Assembly: GCA_022448645.1 (NCBI GenBank)
Contig: JAKVBZ010000040.1
Location: 1-46,163 of the forward strand
Direction of reading: 5' to 3'
Source: Pirellulaceae bacterium
GTDB lineage: Bacteria > Planctomycetota > Planctomycetia > Pirellulales > Pirellulaceae
DNA length: 46,163 bases
Shown here: positions 18,130 to 25,520 of the stretch, piece after piece
Layout of the letters: each line of letters begins with the position of its first letter
Position numbering within the stretch: the first letter of the stretch is position 1
The notes under the pieces: generated by a model
The model's input: the letters and a program-made list of their open reading frames with translations, nothing else
What the model was told of the DNA's origin: nothing
Database searches by the model: none
Made by a program: the position numbers and the translations under genes

Positions 18130-18869
18130 CGTCTCCAGCCAGTTTGTCGATCATCGTCTCGGGTGGTAGTCGCGGACTAGGGGCTGCCATTGTGCAGCAG
18201 CTTTTGGAGTCTGGTCACCGGGTGGCGACCTTCAGCCGCAACAAAACCGCCACCGTGGAAGCCTGGGAAAGCGACGAACAATTGGCTCCCAGATTCTTTT
18301 TCGATCAGGTGGATGCTCAAGACCTGAGTGCCGTGCGAAGCTACGTGGCGAATGTCCAACAGCGGTTTGGTAAAATTGAGGCACTCATCAATAACGCGGC
18401 GGTAGCTTCCGATTATGTGTTTGCTCTGCAGTCTGACGAACAGATTAGTCAAATGTTGGACGTCAATCTCAAGGCTTGCCTGGTACTTTCTCGGGAGTGT
18501 GTCCGTTGTATGTTGCTTGGTGACGGAGGTGTCATTGTTAATATTTCTTCCATTGTTTCGCTGCGAGGTTTTTCCGGGCTTGCGGTTTATTCGGCGACCA
18601 AGGCTGCGTTGAACGGAATGACGCGGGCTTTGGCGCGAGAGCTTGGCGAACGGAATATTCGCGTGAACACGTTGGCTCCTGGATACTTGGAAACAGAGAT
18701 GTCTGCCGGGCTTGCCGAGGAACAACGAAAACAAATCATACGACGTACACCGTTAGGCAGGTTGGGACAGGTGGAGGACGTGGTTCCATGGGTGGAATTC
18801 CTGATTTCTCCTGAGGCCAGCTTTATGACTGGCCAGACCATCACGGTTGATGGAGGTTCATCGGTGTGA
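18126..18869 (+). CDS. SDR-family oxidoreductase (FabG-like 3-oxoacyl-ACP reductase)
   Basis: A 247-residue classical SDR. It has the cofactor motif SGGSRGLGAAI, the SRNK stretch after strand 2 that favours NADPH, INNAAV, NISSIVSLRG, and the catalytic YSATK (Tyr155, Lys159) with VNTLAPGYLETEM and the C-terminal TGQTITVDGGSSV. All features fit FabG. The GTG start overlaps the acyl carrier stop by four bases, which strongly suggests the substrate is bound to that carrier. It would reduce a 3-oxoacyl (or similar) group before transfer to a sugar; a role on a sugar itself is the alternative. Confidence 0.85.
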   Translation: MTSPASLSIIVSGGSRGLGAAIVQQLLESGHRVATFSRNKTATVEAWESDEQLAPRFFFDQVDAQDLSAVRSYVANVQQRFGKIEALINNAAVASDYVFALQSDEQISQMLDVNLKACLVLSRECVRCMLLGDGGVIVNISSIVSLRGFSGLAVYSATKAALNGMTRALARELGERNIRVNTLAPGYLETEMSAGLAEEQRKQIIRRTPLGRLGQVEDVVPWVEFLISPEASFMTGQTITVDGGSSV

Positions 18870-18942
18870 TGGTAGCGGGCCTGCTTCCTCCGGCTCCCGT
18901 AGACTGTGGGTTTCAATCTGCCTGATACCTGTGGGGAAAATC

Positions 18943-19590
18943 ATGTTAGACGTCGTTATTGTTGGTGCTGGTGGATTTGGTCGTGAAATCTTGGGTTGGT
19001 TGTGGCAGTGTTTTTCCCCAGACGAGTATCGCCTGAAAGGGTTTTTGGCGCGGGCTGGAGACGAGCACAATCTGTCCGATTTTGATGTTGAGGTGGGTGT
19101 CATCGGAGATCCTGAGTCCTACGAGCCTCACGACAACGAACGGTTTATCTTGGCCATTGGCGGCATGGAGGCTCGACGTCGCACGGTTGAGGCTTTGACT
19201 TTGCGGGGTGCGCAGTTCCTCACCATGATCCATCCGACGGCAGTCGTTGCTGAGTCGGCCAAGATCGGTGAGGGTGCTGTGTTATATCCGTTTGTGACGG
19301 TTTCCAATGAAGCTAATTTGGATTGTTTTGTTCATTTGAGTCTGTATGCGTCGGCGGGGCACGATGCACGAATTGGGAGGTTCTGCCTGCTCTCGCCGTA
19401 TTCCACCTTGAACGGTTTTGCCGTTCTTGATGATGAGGTGTTCATGGGGAGCCACTCTATGGTCGGCCCTGGCCACTCGGTTGGTCGTGAATCAAGGATT
19501 AGTGCGAATACTTCGGTTTTGCATGACGTACCGGCGATCAGCTTTGTGCATGGTGTACCGGGGCGCAGTACAAAGCGTGCTATGTTCTAG
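18943..19590 (+). CDS. NeuD/PglD-family sugar O-acyltransferase (intact)
   Basis: A 215-residue protein with an N-terminal Rossmann-like domain (MLDVVIVGAGGFGREILGWL) and a C-terminal left-handed beta-helix of imperfect hexapeptide repeats from IHPTAVVAESAKIGEGAVLY through ASAGHDARIGRFCLLSPYST to NTSVLHDVPAISFVHGVPGR. The His of SAGHDARIG is the expected catalytic base. The start at ATG 18943 is preceded by GTGGGGAAAATC; an in-frame start further upstream overlaps the reductase and adds unrelated residues. It should acetylate or acylate a nucleotide sugar, using acyl-CoA or possibly the acyl carrier protein two genes upstream. It belongs to the same family as the pseudogene at 17285-17861. 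Confidence 0.85.
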   Translation: MLDVVIVGAGGFGREILGWLWQCFSPDEYRLKGFLARAGDEHNLSDFDVEVGVIGDPESYEPHDNERFILAIGGMEARRRTVEALTLRGAQFLTMIHPTAVVAESAKIGEGAVLYPFVTVSNEANLDCFVHLSLYASAGHDARIGRFCLLSPYSTLNGFAVLDDEVFMGSHSMVGPGHSVGRESRISANTSVLHDVPAISFVHGVPGRSTKRAMF

Positions 19591-19622
19591 AAGACTTCCA
19601 AGCGGCATTAGCGAGTTTGACC

Positions 19623-20750
19623 ATGTCCAAGCTGCGTACATTATTGACATTTGGTACACGCCCAGAAGCCATCAAAATGGCTCCGATCGTTCACGAATGC
19701 ATGCGCCGGGCCGACGAACTGGAGGCCGTTGTATGTCTCACGGGCCAGCACCGTGAAATGCTGGATCAGGTGACGGAATATTTTGGGATTCGTGCTGACG
19801 AAGACCTGGAATTGATGAGGCCTAATCAGACTTTGGCTGGTTTGACGGCCCGTTGCATTGAGGGAATTGATAGTGCCATTCAAAAATACGAGCCGCATTG
19901 TGTAGTTGCACAGGGAGACACAACCAGTGTGATGGCTGCAGGGTTGGCAGCTTTTTATCGACATATACCTTTGGTGCATGTCGAGGCCGGATTGCGTACC
20001 TATGACCTGCAGGCGCCTTGGCCGGAAGAATTCAATCGTCGCGTTGCAAGTTTGGTGACGTCACTGCACTGTGCTCCTACGGATCGCGCAGCACAAAACC
20101 TGCTTGACGAAGGAATGTCTTCCGAAAACATTCATGTAACAGGGAACAGTGTGATCGACGCCCTGTTGTGGACGGTGGACCGCGAACGCCAGAATTCAGA
20201 CCGTTGGGCGGATAAGTACCCAATGTTAAACGGCGCGCGCACTGTTCTCATCACCGGTCATCGACGCGAAAATTTTGGCGACGGATTTCAGGCCATTTGC
20301 GAAGCGATCGCCACGCTGGCTACGAAATTCTCGGATGTGGTGTTCCTCTATCCTGTTCATTTAAATCCGCACGTTCAACAGCCCGTTTATAGTTTGCTTG
20401 GTGAGCTTGACAACGTACACTTGGTTCCGCCAGCGGCCTATCCGGAATTCGTTTGGCTAATGGATCAATCGACGATACTGCTCACCGATTCCGGGGGAGT
20501 TCAGGAGGAAGCACCTTCGCTGAAAAAGCCCGTGTTAGTGATGAGAGAAACCACGGAACGGCCAGAGGCTTTGCTGGCAGGTGCTGTGGAACTTGTGGGT
20601 ACTTCAGTCACCAAAATCGTCGATCGAGTGACGGTATTATTGACGGATGCCACTGAATACACGCGTCATCAAATCGACACGAACCCTTATGGCGATGGCC
20701 AGACGGCTCCACGGATTGTGGATCTCATGTTGCAGCAATCGTGGGGCTAG
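19623..20750 (+). CDS. wecB: UDP-N-acetylglucosamine 2-epimerase, non-hydrolysing (WecB)
   Basis: A 375-residue GT-B-fold epimerase that interconverts UDP-GlcNAc and UDP-ManNAc. It has TFGTRPEAIKMAP at the N-terminus, VAQGDTTSVMAAG, HVEAGLRTYD, the UDP-binding TGHRRENFG and LLTDSGGVQEEAP, all typical of the non-hydrolysing form. Length is normal. ATG 19623 is preferred to the TTG six bases upstream. The gap to the NeuD-type gene is 32 bases and to wecC 38 bases, so they are co-transcribed. With WecC it makes UDP-ManNAcA. Confidence 0.94.
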   Translation: MSKLRTLLTFGTRPEAIKMAPIVHECMRRADELEAVVCLTGQHREMLDQVTEYFGIRADEDLELMRPNQTLAGLTARCIEGIDSAIQKYEPHCVVAQGDTTSVMAAGLAAFYRHIPLVHVEAGLRTYDLQAPWPEEFNRRVASLVTSLHCAPTDRAAQNLLDEGMSSENIHVTGNSVIDALLWTVDRERQNSDRWADKYPMLNGARTVLITGHRRENFGDGFQAICEAIATLATKFSDVVFLYPVHLNPHVQQPVYSLLGELDNVHLVPPAAYPEFVWLMDQSTILLTDSGGVQEEAPSLKKPVLVMRETTERPEALLAGAVELVGTSVTKIVDRVTVLLTDATEYTRHQIDTNPYGDGQTAPRIVDLMLQQSWG

Positions 20751-20788
20751 TGACAGACTTTCATTAACTTCTACCGACTTGATTTGCT

Positions 20789-22033
20789 ATGAACGTTTCC
20801 GAATCATTCACCCACCGTCCCGTTCCAGCAGAAACATCTGTTTGTGTGATGGGGCTGGGCTATATTGGCTTGCCCACGGCGAGCGTCTTGGCTACCAAGG
20901 GGTTTCGAGTTACAGGCGTCGATGTGCGACCGGAAGTCGTCGACACCATTAACCGTGGTGAGATTCATATTGAAGAACCGGACTTGGATATCCTGGTTCG
21001 GTCAGCCGTGAATAGCGGTCAGTTGGTAGCGGCAGAATCACCGCAGGCGGCGGATGTGTTCATGATCTGCGTTCCCACACCAATCCGTGACGATCGCACT
21101 CCTGATTTGACTTATATCCGTGAAGCTTGCCAGGCTATCCAGCCTAATGTGGTTAAGGGAAACCTGGTGATTTTAGAATCGACCAGTCCGCCACGGACGA
21201 CAGAAGAGATCGTAGCTGCCACTGCATTTTCACCCGAATTCGAGATTGGAAAAGATGTTTTCGTAGCGCATTGTCCGGAGCGTGTGTTGCCTGGACGAAT
21301 CCTTTTGGAGGTAGTGCAAAACGACCGTGTCGTCGGAGGGATGACTCCCGAGTGCGCTCAACGAGCAAAACAATTTTATGAGTCGTATGTCAGTGGTGAA
21401 GTCTTTGCGACCAGTGCCTTGGTGGCGGAAGTTACCAAATTGGCCGAGAATTCTTATCGAGATGTAAATATTGCATTTGCCAACGAGTTGTCCATGTTGG
21501 CAGAGGATCTGAATATCGACCCTTGGGATGTTATTGAGTTAGCCAACCGTCATCCGCGTGTACAAATTTTGTCGCCCGGTCCCGGTGTGGGTGGGCACTG
21601 CATCAGTGTGGATCCCTGGTTCCTCGTACATGCTCAGCCGGAGCGAACTCAACTGATTCGCACCGCAAGAGAAGTGAATCTGTATAAGCCGCAATTTGTC
21701 GTGCGTCATGTGATGGAGTTGGCGAAGCAGTTCGAGACGCCAAAACTGGGGTGTCTTGGGCTGGCGTACAAAGCGGATGTGGATGACATTCGGGAGAGCC
21801 CTGCCTTGGATATTGTTCGTGGGCTAGTACGAGAGGGAGTAGGAGACGTGATGGTTTGTGATCCTTACGTGCGACCGGAACAATTTGATGAGCTTCCTTT
21901 GTCTTCGTTGACGGATGTGCTGGAAGCCTGTCCGTTGATCTTGTTACTTACCGATCATCGCCAGTTTCGCGACATTCCCCGTCGTGTCTTACAGGAAAAA
22001 GTGGTTGTGGACACGAGGGGGCTGTACCGCTGA
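20789..22033 (+). CDS. wecC: UDP-N-acetyl-D-mannosamine dehydrogenase (WecC)
   Basis: A 414-residue UDP-glucose/GDP-mannose dehydrogenase family enzyme. The NAD-binding motif is VMGLGYIGLPTASVLA; the central helix is EVTKLAENSYRDVNIAFANE; the active-site Cys271 lies in GPGVGGHCISVDPW, and the C-terminal domain has CLGLAYKADVDDIRESPA. The HCISVDPWFL loop matches WecC (ManNAc) rather than Ugd. It oxidises UDP-ManNAc twice to UDP-ManNAcA in the cytoplasm. Direct placement after wecB supports the substrate. GlcNAc or other 6-dehydrogenase specificity is not fully excluded. Confidence 0.92.
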   Translation: MNVSESFTHRPVPAETSVCVMGLGYIGLPTASVLATKGFRVTGVDVRPEVVDTINRGEIHIEEPDLDILVRSAVNSGQLVAAESPQAADVFMICVPTPIRDDRTPDLTYIREACQAIQPNVVKGNLVILESTSPPRTTEEIVAATAFSPEFEIGKDVFVAHCPERVLPGRILLEVVQNDRVVGGMTPECAQRAKQFYESYVSGEVFATSALVAEVTKLAENSYRDVNIAFANELSMLAEDLNIDPWDVIELANRHPRVQILSPGPGVGGHCISVDPWFLVHAQPERTQLIRTAREVNLYKPQFVVRHVMELAKQFETPKLGCLGLAYKADVDDIRESPALDIVRGLVREGVGDVMVCDPYVRPEQFDELPLSSLTDVLEACPLILLLTDHRQFRDIPRRVLQEKVVVDTRGLYR

Positions 22034-22050
22034 TCGCTGGCCCAGTAACT

Positions 22051-24192
22051 GTGAAACAAGTACTTCAAAATTTGCGTTCCGGGGACTTGGAAGTCGTCGA
22101 TGTTCCTTGTCCGCGAGTAGCTGCAGGTCACTTATTGGTGCAAACCAGTGCCAGTCTGATTTCTGCGGGGACAGAAAGAAGCCTGGTAGAGTTCAGTAAA
22201 GCCAGCTTGATTCAGAAGGCCCGCCAGCAGCCTGACCGAGTAAAGCAGGTATTGGACAAGATCAAATCTGACGGCTTGATGCCAACGCTAGAGGCAGTTT
22301 TCGCTCGACTGGACCAACCTTTGCCTCTTGGCTATTGCAATGCGGGCCGTGTTTTAGAGGTCGGCGAGGGGGTGAGGGGGTATGAAGTAGGTCAGCGCGT
22401 GGTCAGTAACGGAAGCCATGCCGAGATCGTGCATGTTCCCAAAAACCTATGCGCACCGATTCCGGATGCTGTGCCGGACCACCATGCCGCCTTTACCGTT
22501 TTGGCATCGATCGGACTGCAAGGAGTGCGTTTGACGCAGCCGACCTTGGGTGAGTCAGTGGTGGTGTACGGTTTGGGTTTGGTCGGCTTACTGACGGTCC
22601 AATTGTTGGTCGCTTCTGGGGCTCGTGTTTGCGGAATTGATCTGGATCCGGGACGTCTTGAATTAGCGGAACGTTTTGGAGCTTTTCCAGTCAACGCGTC
22701 GGATACCGATCCAGTGGCTGCTGCGAAAAGATTCAGTGGCGTGGACGGAGTCGACGCGGTGTTAATTACCGCCTCGGCAAAAAACGACGCCATTGTTCAT
22801 CAGTCCGCAGAGATGTCTCGTAAGCGGGGGCGCATTGTGTTGGTTGGAGTTGTCAACCTGGATTTAAAACGTGCCGATTTCTATGAAAAAGAATTGTCGT
22901 TTCAAGTCTCGTGCTCCTACGGGCCCGGGCGATACGATGCGGTGTACGAACAGGGTGGCCACGACTATCCCTTGCCTTACGTTCGTTGGACGGAGGGTCG
23001 TAATCTGCAAGCGATCTTGGAGTCCATGGCGTCGAGCCGACTCGATGTCGAGCCGCTCGTTTCGAGCCGCATTCCCCACGCCGAAGCTTCGCGTGCTTAT
23101 GAGTTGTTGACGACCGATAAGTCGCAACTAGGGATTGTCCTGGATTACCCGTACGAATCGGTAGATCTGAAGCGTGAAGTGAATGCGGAGCCTAGTGTCA
23201 AAACACAGGGAACCGGCCAGGCGTCGATCGCTTTAATCGGAGCAGGTGGTTTTGCGCAACGAGTCTTGTTGCCTGAGATTCAACGAGCAGGTGGGCGTCT
23301 GGTCGGTGTTGCCAGTGCAGGTGGCGTGAACGCAACACATGCTGCCAGGAAATTCGGTGCCGCACATTGCTTTTCTGATTACCACGATGTTTTGGCCCGA
23401 GAAGATATCAATACCGTGTTCATTACCACACGGCACCACCAGCATGCTCCAATGATTGTGTCGGCCTTGGAAGCTGGCAAACATGTGTTTGTCGAAAAGC
23501 CGATCGCCATCGATCAAAGAGGTTTGGACGATGTTCGGCGCGCGTTCGAGTCTGCGAAAGACTGTTTGTTGACCGTGGGGTTCAACCGACGGTTTTCGCC
23601 CCATGCGGTGAAGATGCGTGAGTTGTTGTCCAATCGCGTAGGCCCAGTGTGTGCGACGGTGCTCATCAACGCTGGCCAGATTCCCCCCGATCATTGGTCA
23701 CAAGACCCAGTTGTGGGAGGCGGGCGGATTTTAGGAGAGGGATGCCATTGGATCGATTTGTTGCGCTATTTGATCGGATCATCGATCCGACGAGTGACGA
23801 CGTCGATGATTGGGAAAAACACTTCCAGTCCCACACGCAATGATCATGTGGTGATTGCACTGGAGTTCGCCGATGGCTCATTGGGAACGCTACAATATTT
23901 TTCCAATGGGCCTAAGGATTTTCCCAAGGAACGGATGGACGTATTTTGCGATAACAGAGCGCTGCACCTGAACAACTTTCGGACTTTGATTGGCTACGGA
24001 TACAGCGGATTCCGTCACCTGAAACTATGGCGACAAAACAAGGGACACCGAACAGAAGTGCACACGTTTCTAGAACGTGTCGAATCTGGTGGTGTACTTC
24101 CGATTCCGGCTGACGAATTGTGGAATGTTTCTCAAGCGACGCTTGCCGCACAAGAGTCTACGGATTCCGGACAGCCGGTGGAGGTTTTGTGA
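22051..24192 (+). CDS. Bi-domain oxidoreductase: MDR dehydrogenase fused to Gfo/Idh/MocA dehydrogenase
   Basis: A 713-residue cytoplasmic fusion. Residues 1-365 form a zinc-type medium-chain dehydrogenase with SLISAGTERSLVEFSKASL, YCNAGRVLEVGEGV, VVYGLGLVGLL and a Rossmann fold; the structural-zinc Cys cluster is not evident. Residues 390-713 are a Gfo/Idh/MocA domain: IALIGAGGFAQRVLLPEI, TTRHHQHAPM, HVFVEKPIAID, and GEGCHWIDLLRYL. This architecture is repeatedly found in surface-polysaccharide clusters next to heparinase II/III-like proteins. Its reaction is not established to my knowledge; redox change or inversion at a sugar carbon is a reasonable guess. GTG 22051 lies 17 bases after wecC. 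It ends the co-directional cluster. Confidence 0.85.
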   Translation: MKQVLQNLRSGDLEVVDVPCPRVAAGHLLVQTSASLISAGTERSLVEFSKASLIQKARQQPDRVKQVLDKIKSDGLMPTLEAVFARLDQPLPLGYCNAGRVLEVGEGVRGYEVGQRVVSNGSHAEIVHVPKNLCAPIPDAVPDHHAAFTVLASIGLQGVRLTQPTLGESVVVYGLGLVGLLTVQLLVASGARVCGIDLDPGRLELAERFGAFPVNASDTDPVAAAKRFSGVDGVDAVLITASAKNDAIVHQSAEMSRKRGRIVLVGVVNLDLKRADFYEKELSFQVSCSYGPGRYDAVYEQGGHDYPLPYVRWTEGRNLQAILESMASSRLDVEPLVSSRIPHAEASRAYELLTTDKSQLGIVLDYPYESVDLKREVNAEPSVKTQGTGQASIALIGAGGFAQRVLLPEIQRAGGRLVGVASAGGVNATHAARKFGAAHCFSDYHDVLAREDINTVFITTRHHQHAPMIVSALEAGKHVFVEKPIAIDQRGLDDVRRAFESAKDCLLTVGFNRRFSPHAVKMRELLSNRVGPVCATVLINAGQIPPDHWSQDPVVGGGRILGEGCHWIDLLRYLIGSSIRRVTTSMIGKNTSSPTRNDHVVIALEFADGSLGTLQYFSNGPKDFPKERMDVFCDNRALHLNNFRTLIGYGYSGFRHLKLWRQNKGHRTEVHTFLERVESGGVLPIPADELWNVSQATLAAQESTDSGQPVEVL

Positions 24193-24251
24193 TACTGCTG
24201 ATCGAACGTAGTTTCGGGTAGGTGTGTGTTCCTCTGAACGGAACGAGTGAA

Positions 24252-25067
24252 TTAACGCACACGTAGTGGGTTACCACGTCCTCGACGCTCTGTGCTGCGG
24301 CGCTCTGTGCTGCGGCGCTCCGTGCTGACAGATTGAGAGGATTGCTGTGTAGAACGGCGAAGCGGATTGCTGTCTTTTTGCTGAGTAGCAACGTCGTCCT
24401 TTTCCTCGAATGGTTCCACAGCAGACGCCTGGACAACGCCGGATGTGGTTTCCATGGATAAGGGACGGCTATTCAGTTGAACCCCGTGGGGTCTCCGTTT
24501 TCTGCTCTGAAAGATATTGGTCAATTGTTGATGAGTTTCCCGTACGATGTTCGATTGCGGGGCATCCAGTTCCTCCAGCAAGTCATCTTGGACGTCTGGG
24601 ATGGCCGAGGAGGCATCGTCATCTTGGATGTCTGGGATGTCCGAGGAGGCATCATCATCTTGGAAAGGATCGGTTTTCCAATCTTGTTCATCAGGTAATA
24701 CCGGAGCAGGATCGTCTACTTTTTCACTGGTTTCTGAGTCTGTCGGGCTAGAGCTACTTCGTATGGGTCGCGTGGTTGATTCGTCTTCGTAGAGTTTTTC
24801 CGGTAGTTCAAGTTCTGGCAAGTTGTCGCGAAGCTCGCGGTCGGTGTTATCGGACAAGGCGAAATCACCAGGCCAGCGTCGCCACTTCGTTCGGTAGTAC
24901 CCAAACTGTCCTGGTTTCGTAATACATTGGCCATCGACATGATACGGACAGCCAGGGCATTGCGTGCAGCCTTCGTTAGCCGACGTCTCGCTCCAGGCCA
25001 TTGTCAGGACCATTAAGAGCAACGCATACAGAGAGATTCGTCGCAAGTTGTATTCGAACGCCCACAT
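24252..25067 (-). CDS. Planctomycete-type secreted protein with internal repeats
   Basis: A 271-residue protein I cannot assign a function. A signal peptide (residues 1-30; positive RR, then ISLYALLLMVLTMAW) precedes CTQCPGCPY, a Cys cluster that may bind metal or form disulfides, and GYYRTKWRRWPGD, a motif I associate with planctomycete-only proteins. The rest is acidic, Ser/Pro-rich and probably disordered, with two copies of a 12-residue unit (DDDASSDIPDIQ/DDDASSAIPDVQ) and a basic tail with STERR three times. ATG 25067 has GGAAG six bases upstream. It is convergent with the bi-domain oxidoreductase and divergent from the large TPR gene. Confidence 0.75.
   Translation of the reverse strand: MWAFEYNLRRISLYALLLMVLTMAWSETSANEGCTQCPGCPYHVDGQCITKPGQFGYYRTKWRRWPGDFALSDNTDRELRDNLPELELPEKLYEDESTTRPIRSSSSPTDSETSEKVDDPAPVLPDEQDWKTDPFQDDDASSDIPDIQDDDASSAIPDVQDDLLEELDAPQSNIVRETHQQLTNIFQSRKRRPHGVQLNSRPLSMETTSGVVQASAVEPFEEKDDVATQQKDSNPLRRSTQQSSQSVSTERRSTERRSTERRGRGNPLRVR
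24286..24330 (-). repeat. 15-base tandem repeat (STERR units)
   Basis: CGCTCTGTGCTGCGG occurs perfectly at 24286-24300 and 24301-24315, and in a diverged copy at 24316-24330. On the minus strand it encodes STERR units in the basic tail of the secreted protein. It keeps the reading frame. Confidence 0.95.
24583..24654 (-). repeat. 36-base tandem repeat in the acidic region
   Basis: Two 36-base units lie at 24583-24618 and 24619-24654, differing at only a few positions, with ten further bases of a third copy. They encode two acidic 12-residue repeats of the secreted protein. Confidence 0.93.
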
Positions 25068-25520
25068 GGTAAACTTCCTTCGAGAATTCAGGTGAACCCA
25101 TTTCTGGCAGGGTCGTAGTTAATCCCAGGGTCGGCAAACTTCAGCTGACCGGTGTACGTGTTATAATCGGCAGAATTTACCAGAGTCTTTGCTCGACTTT
25201 GCCGGAAGGATGACAAACCTCTCGCAGGTGTTCCTAAATTAACCAATCTTCCATATAATGAGCGCCTCATCGCGTTGTTTGGCGATGTTTTCGCTAGCAG
25301 TTTGCAGAGAAGGGGAAATCGATTTGTTGCCCATCCGTTTATGGGAGCGAATGATGTACCGCGAGCTAAGCTATAGCGGCAAGGACTTATCCAGATGTGA
25401 TGCCTTTCGACCGTTTTGTTGACAGTCGGTGTCGGAGGGATAGGATAAGAAGAACGTTTGCCGATCGCCAAAGAATGGATTCTTCCAACTTTATCTATTT
25501 TGTGAAGAGAAGACGACTCC
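25068..25520. other. Divergent intergenic region
   Basis: This gap separates two divergently transcribed genes. A minus-strand open frame of 144 codons fills it but has no recognisable motif and no clear start. A TATAAT hexamer lies near 25254 without a good -35 partner. Promoters for both neighbours are expected here, but I cannot place them. Confidence 0.45.

Noticed and set aside
25250..25262. TATAAT as a promoter for the large TPR gene
   Set aside because: No acceptable -35 element at 16-18 bases, and it lies about 260 bases from the start codon.
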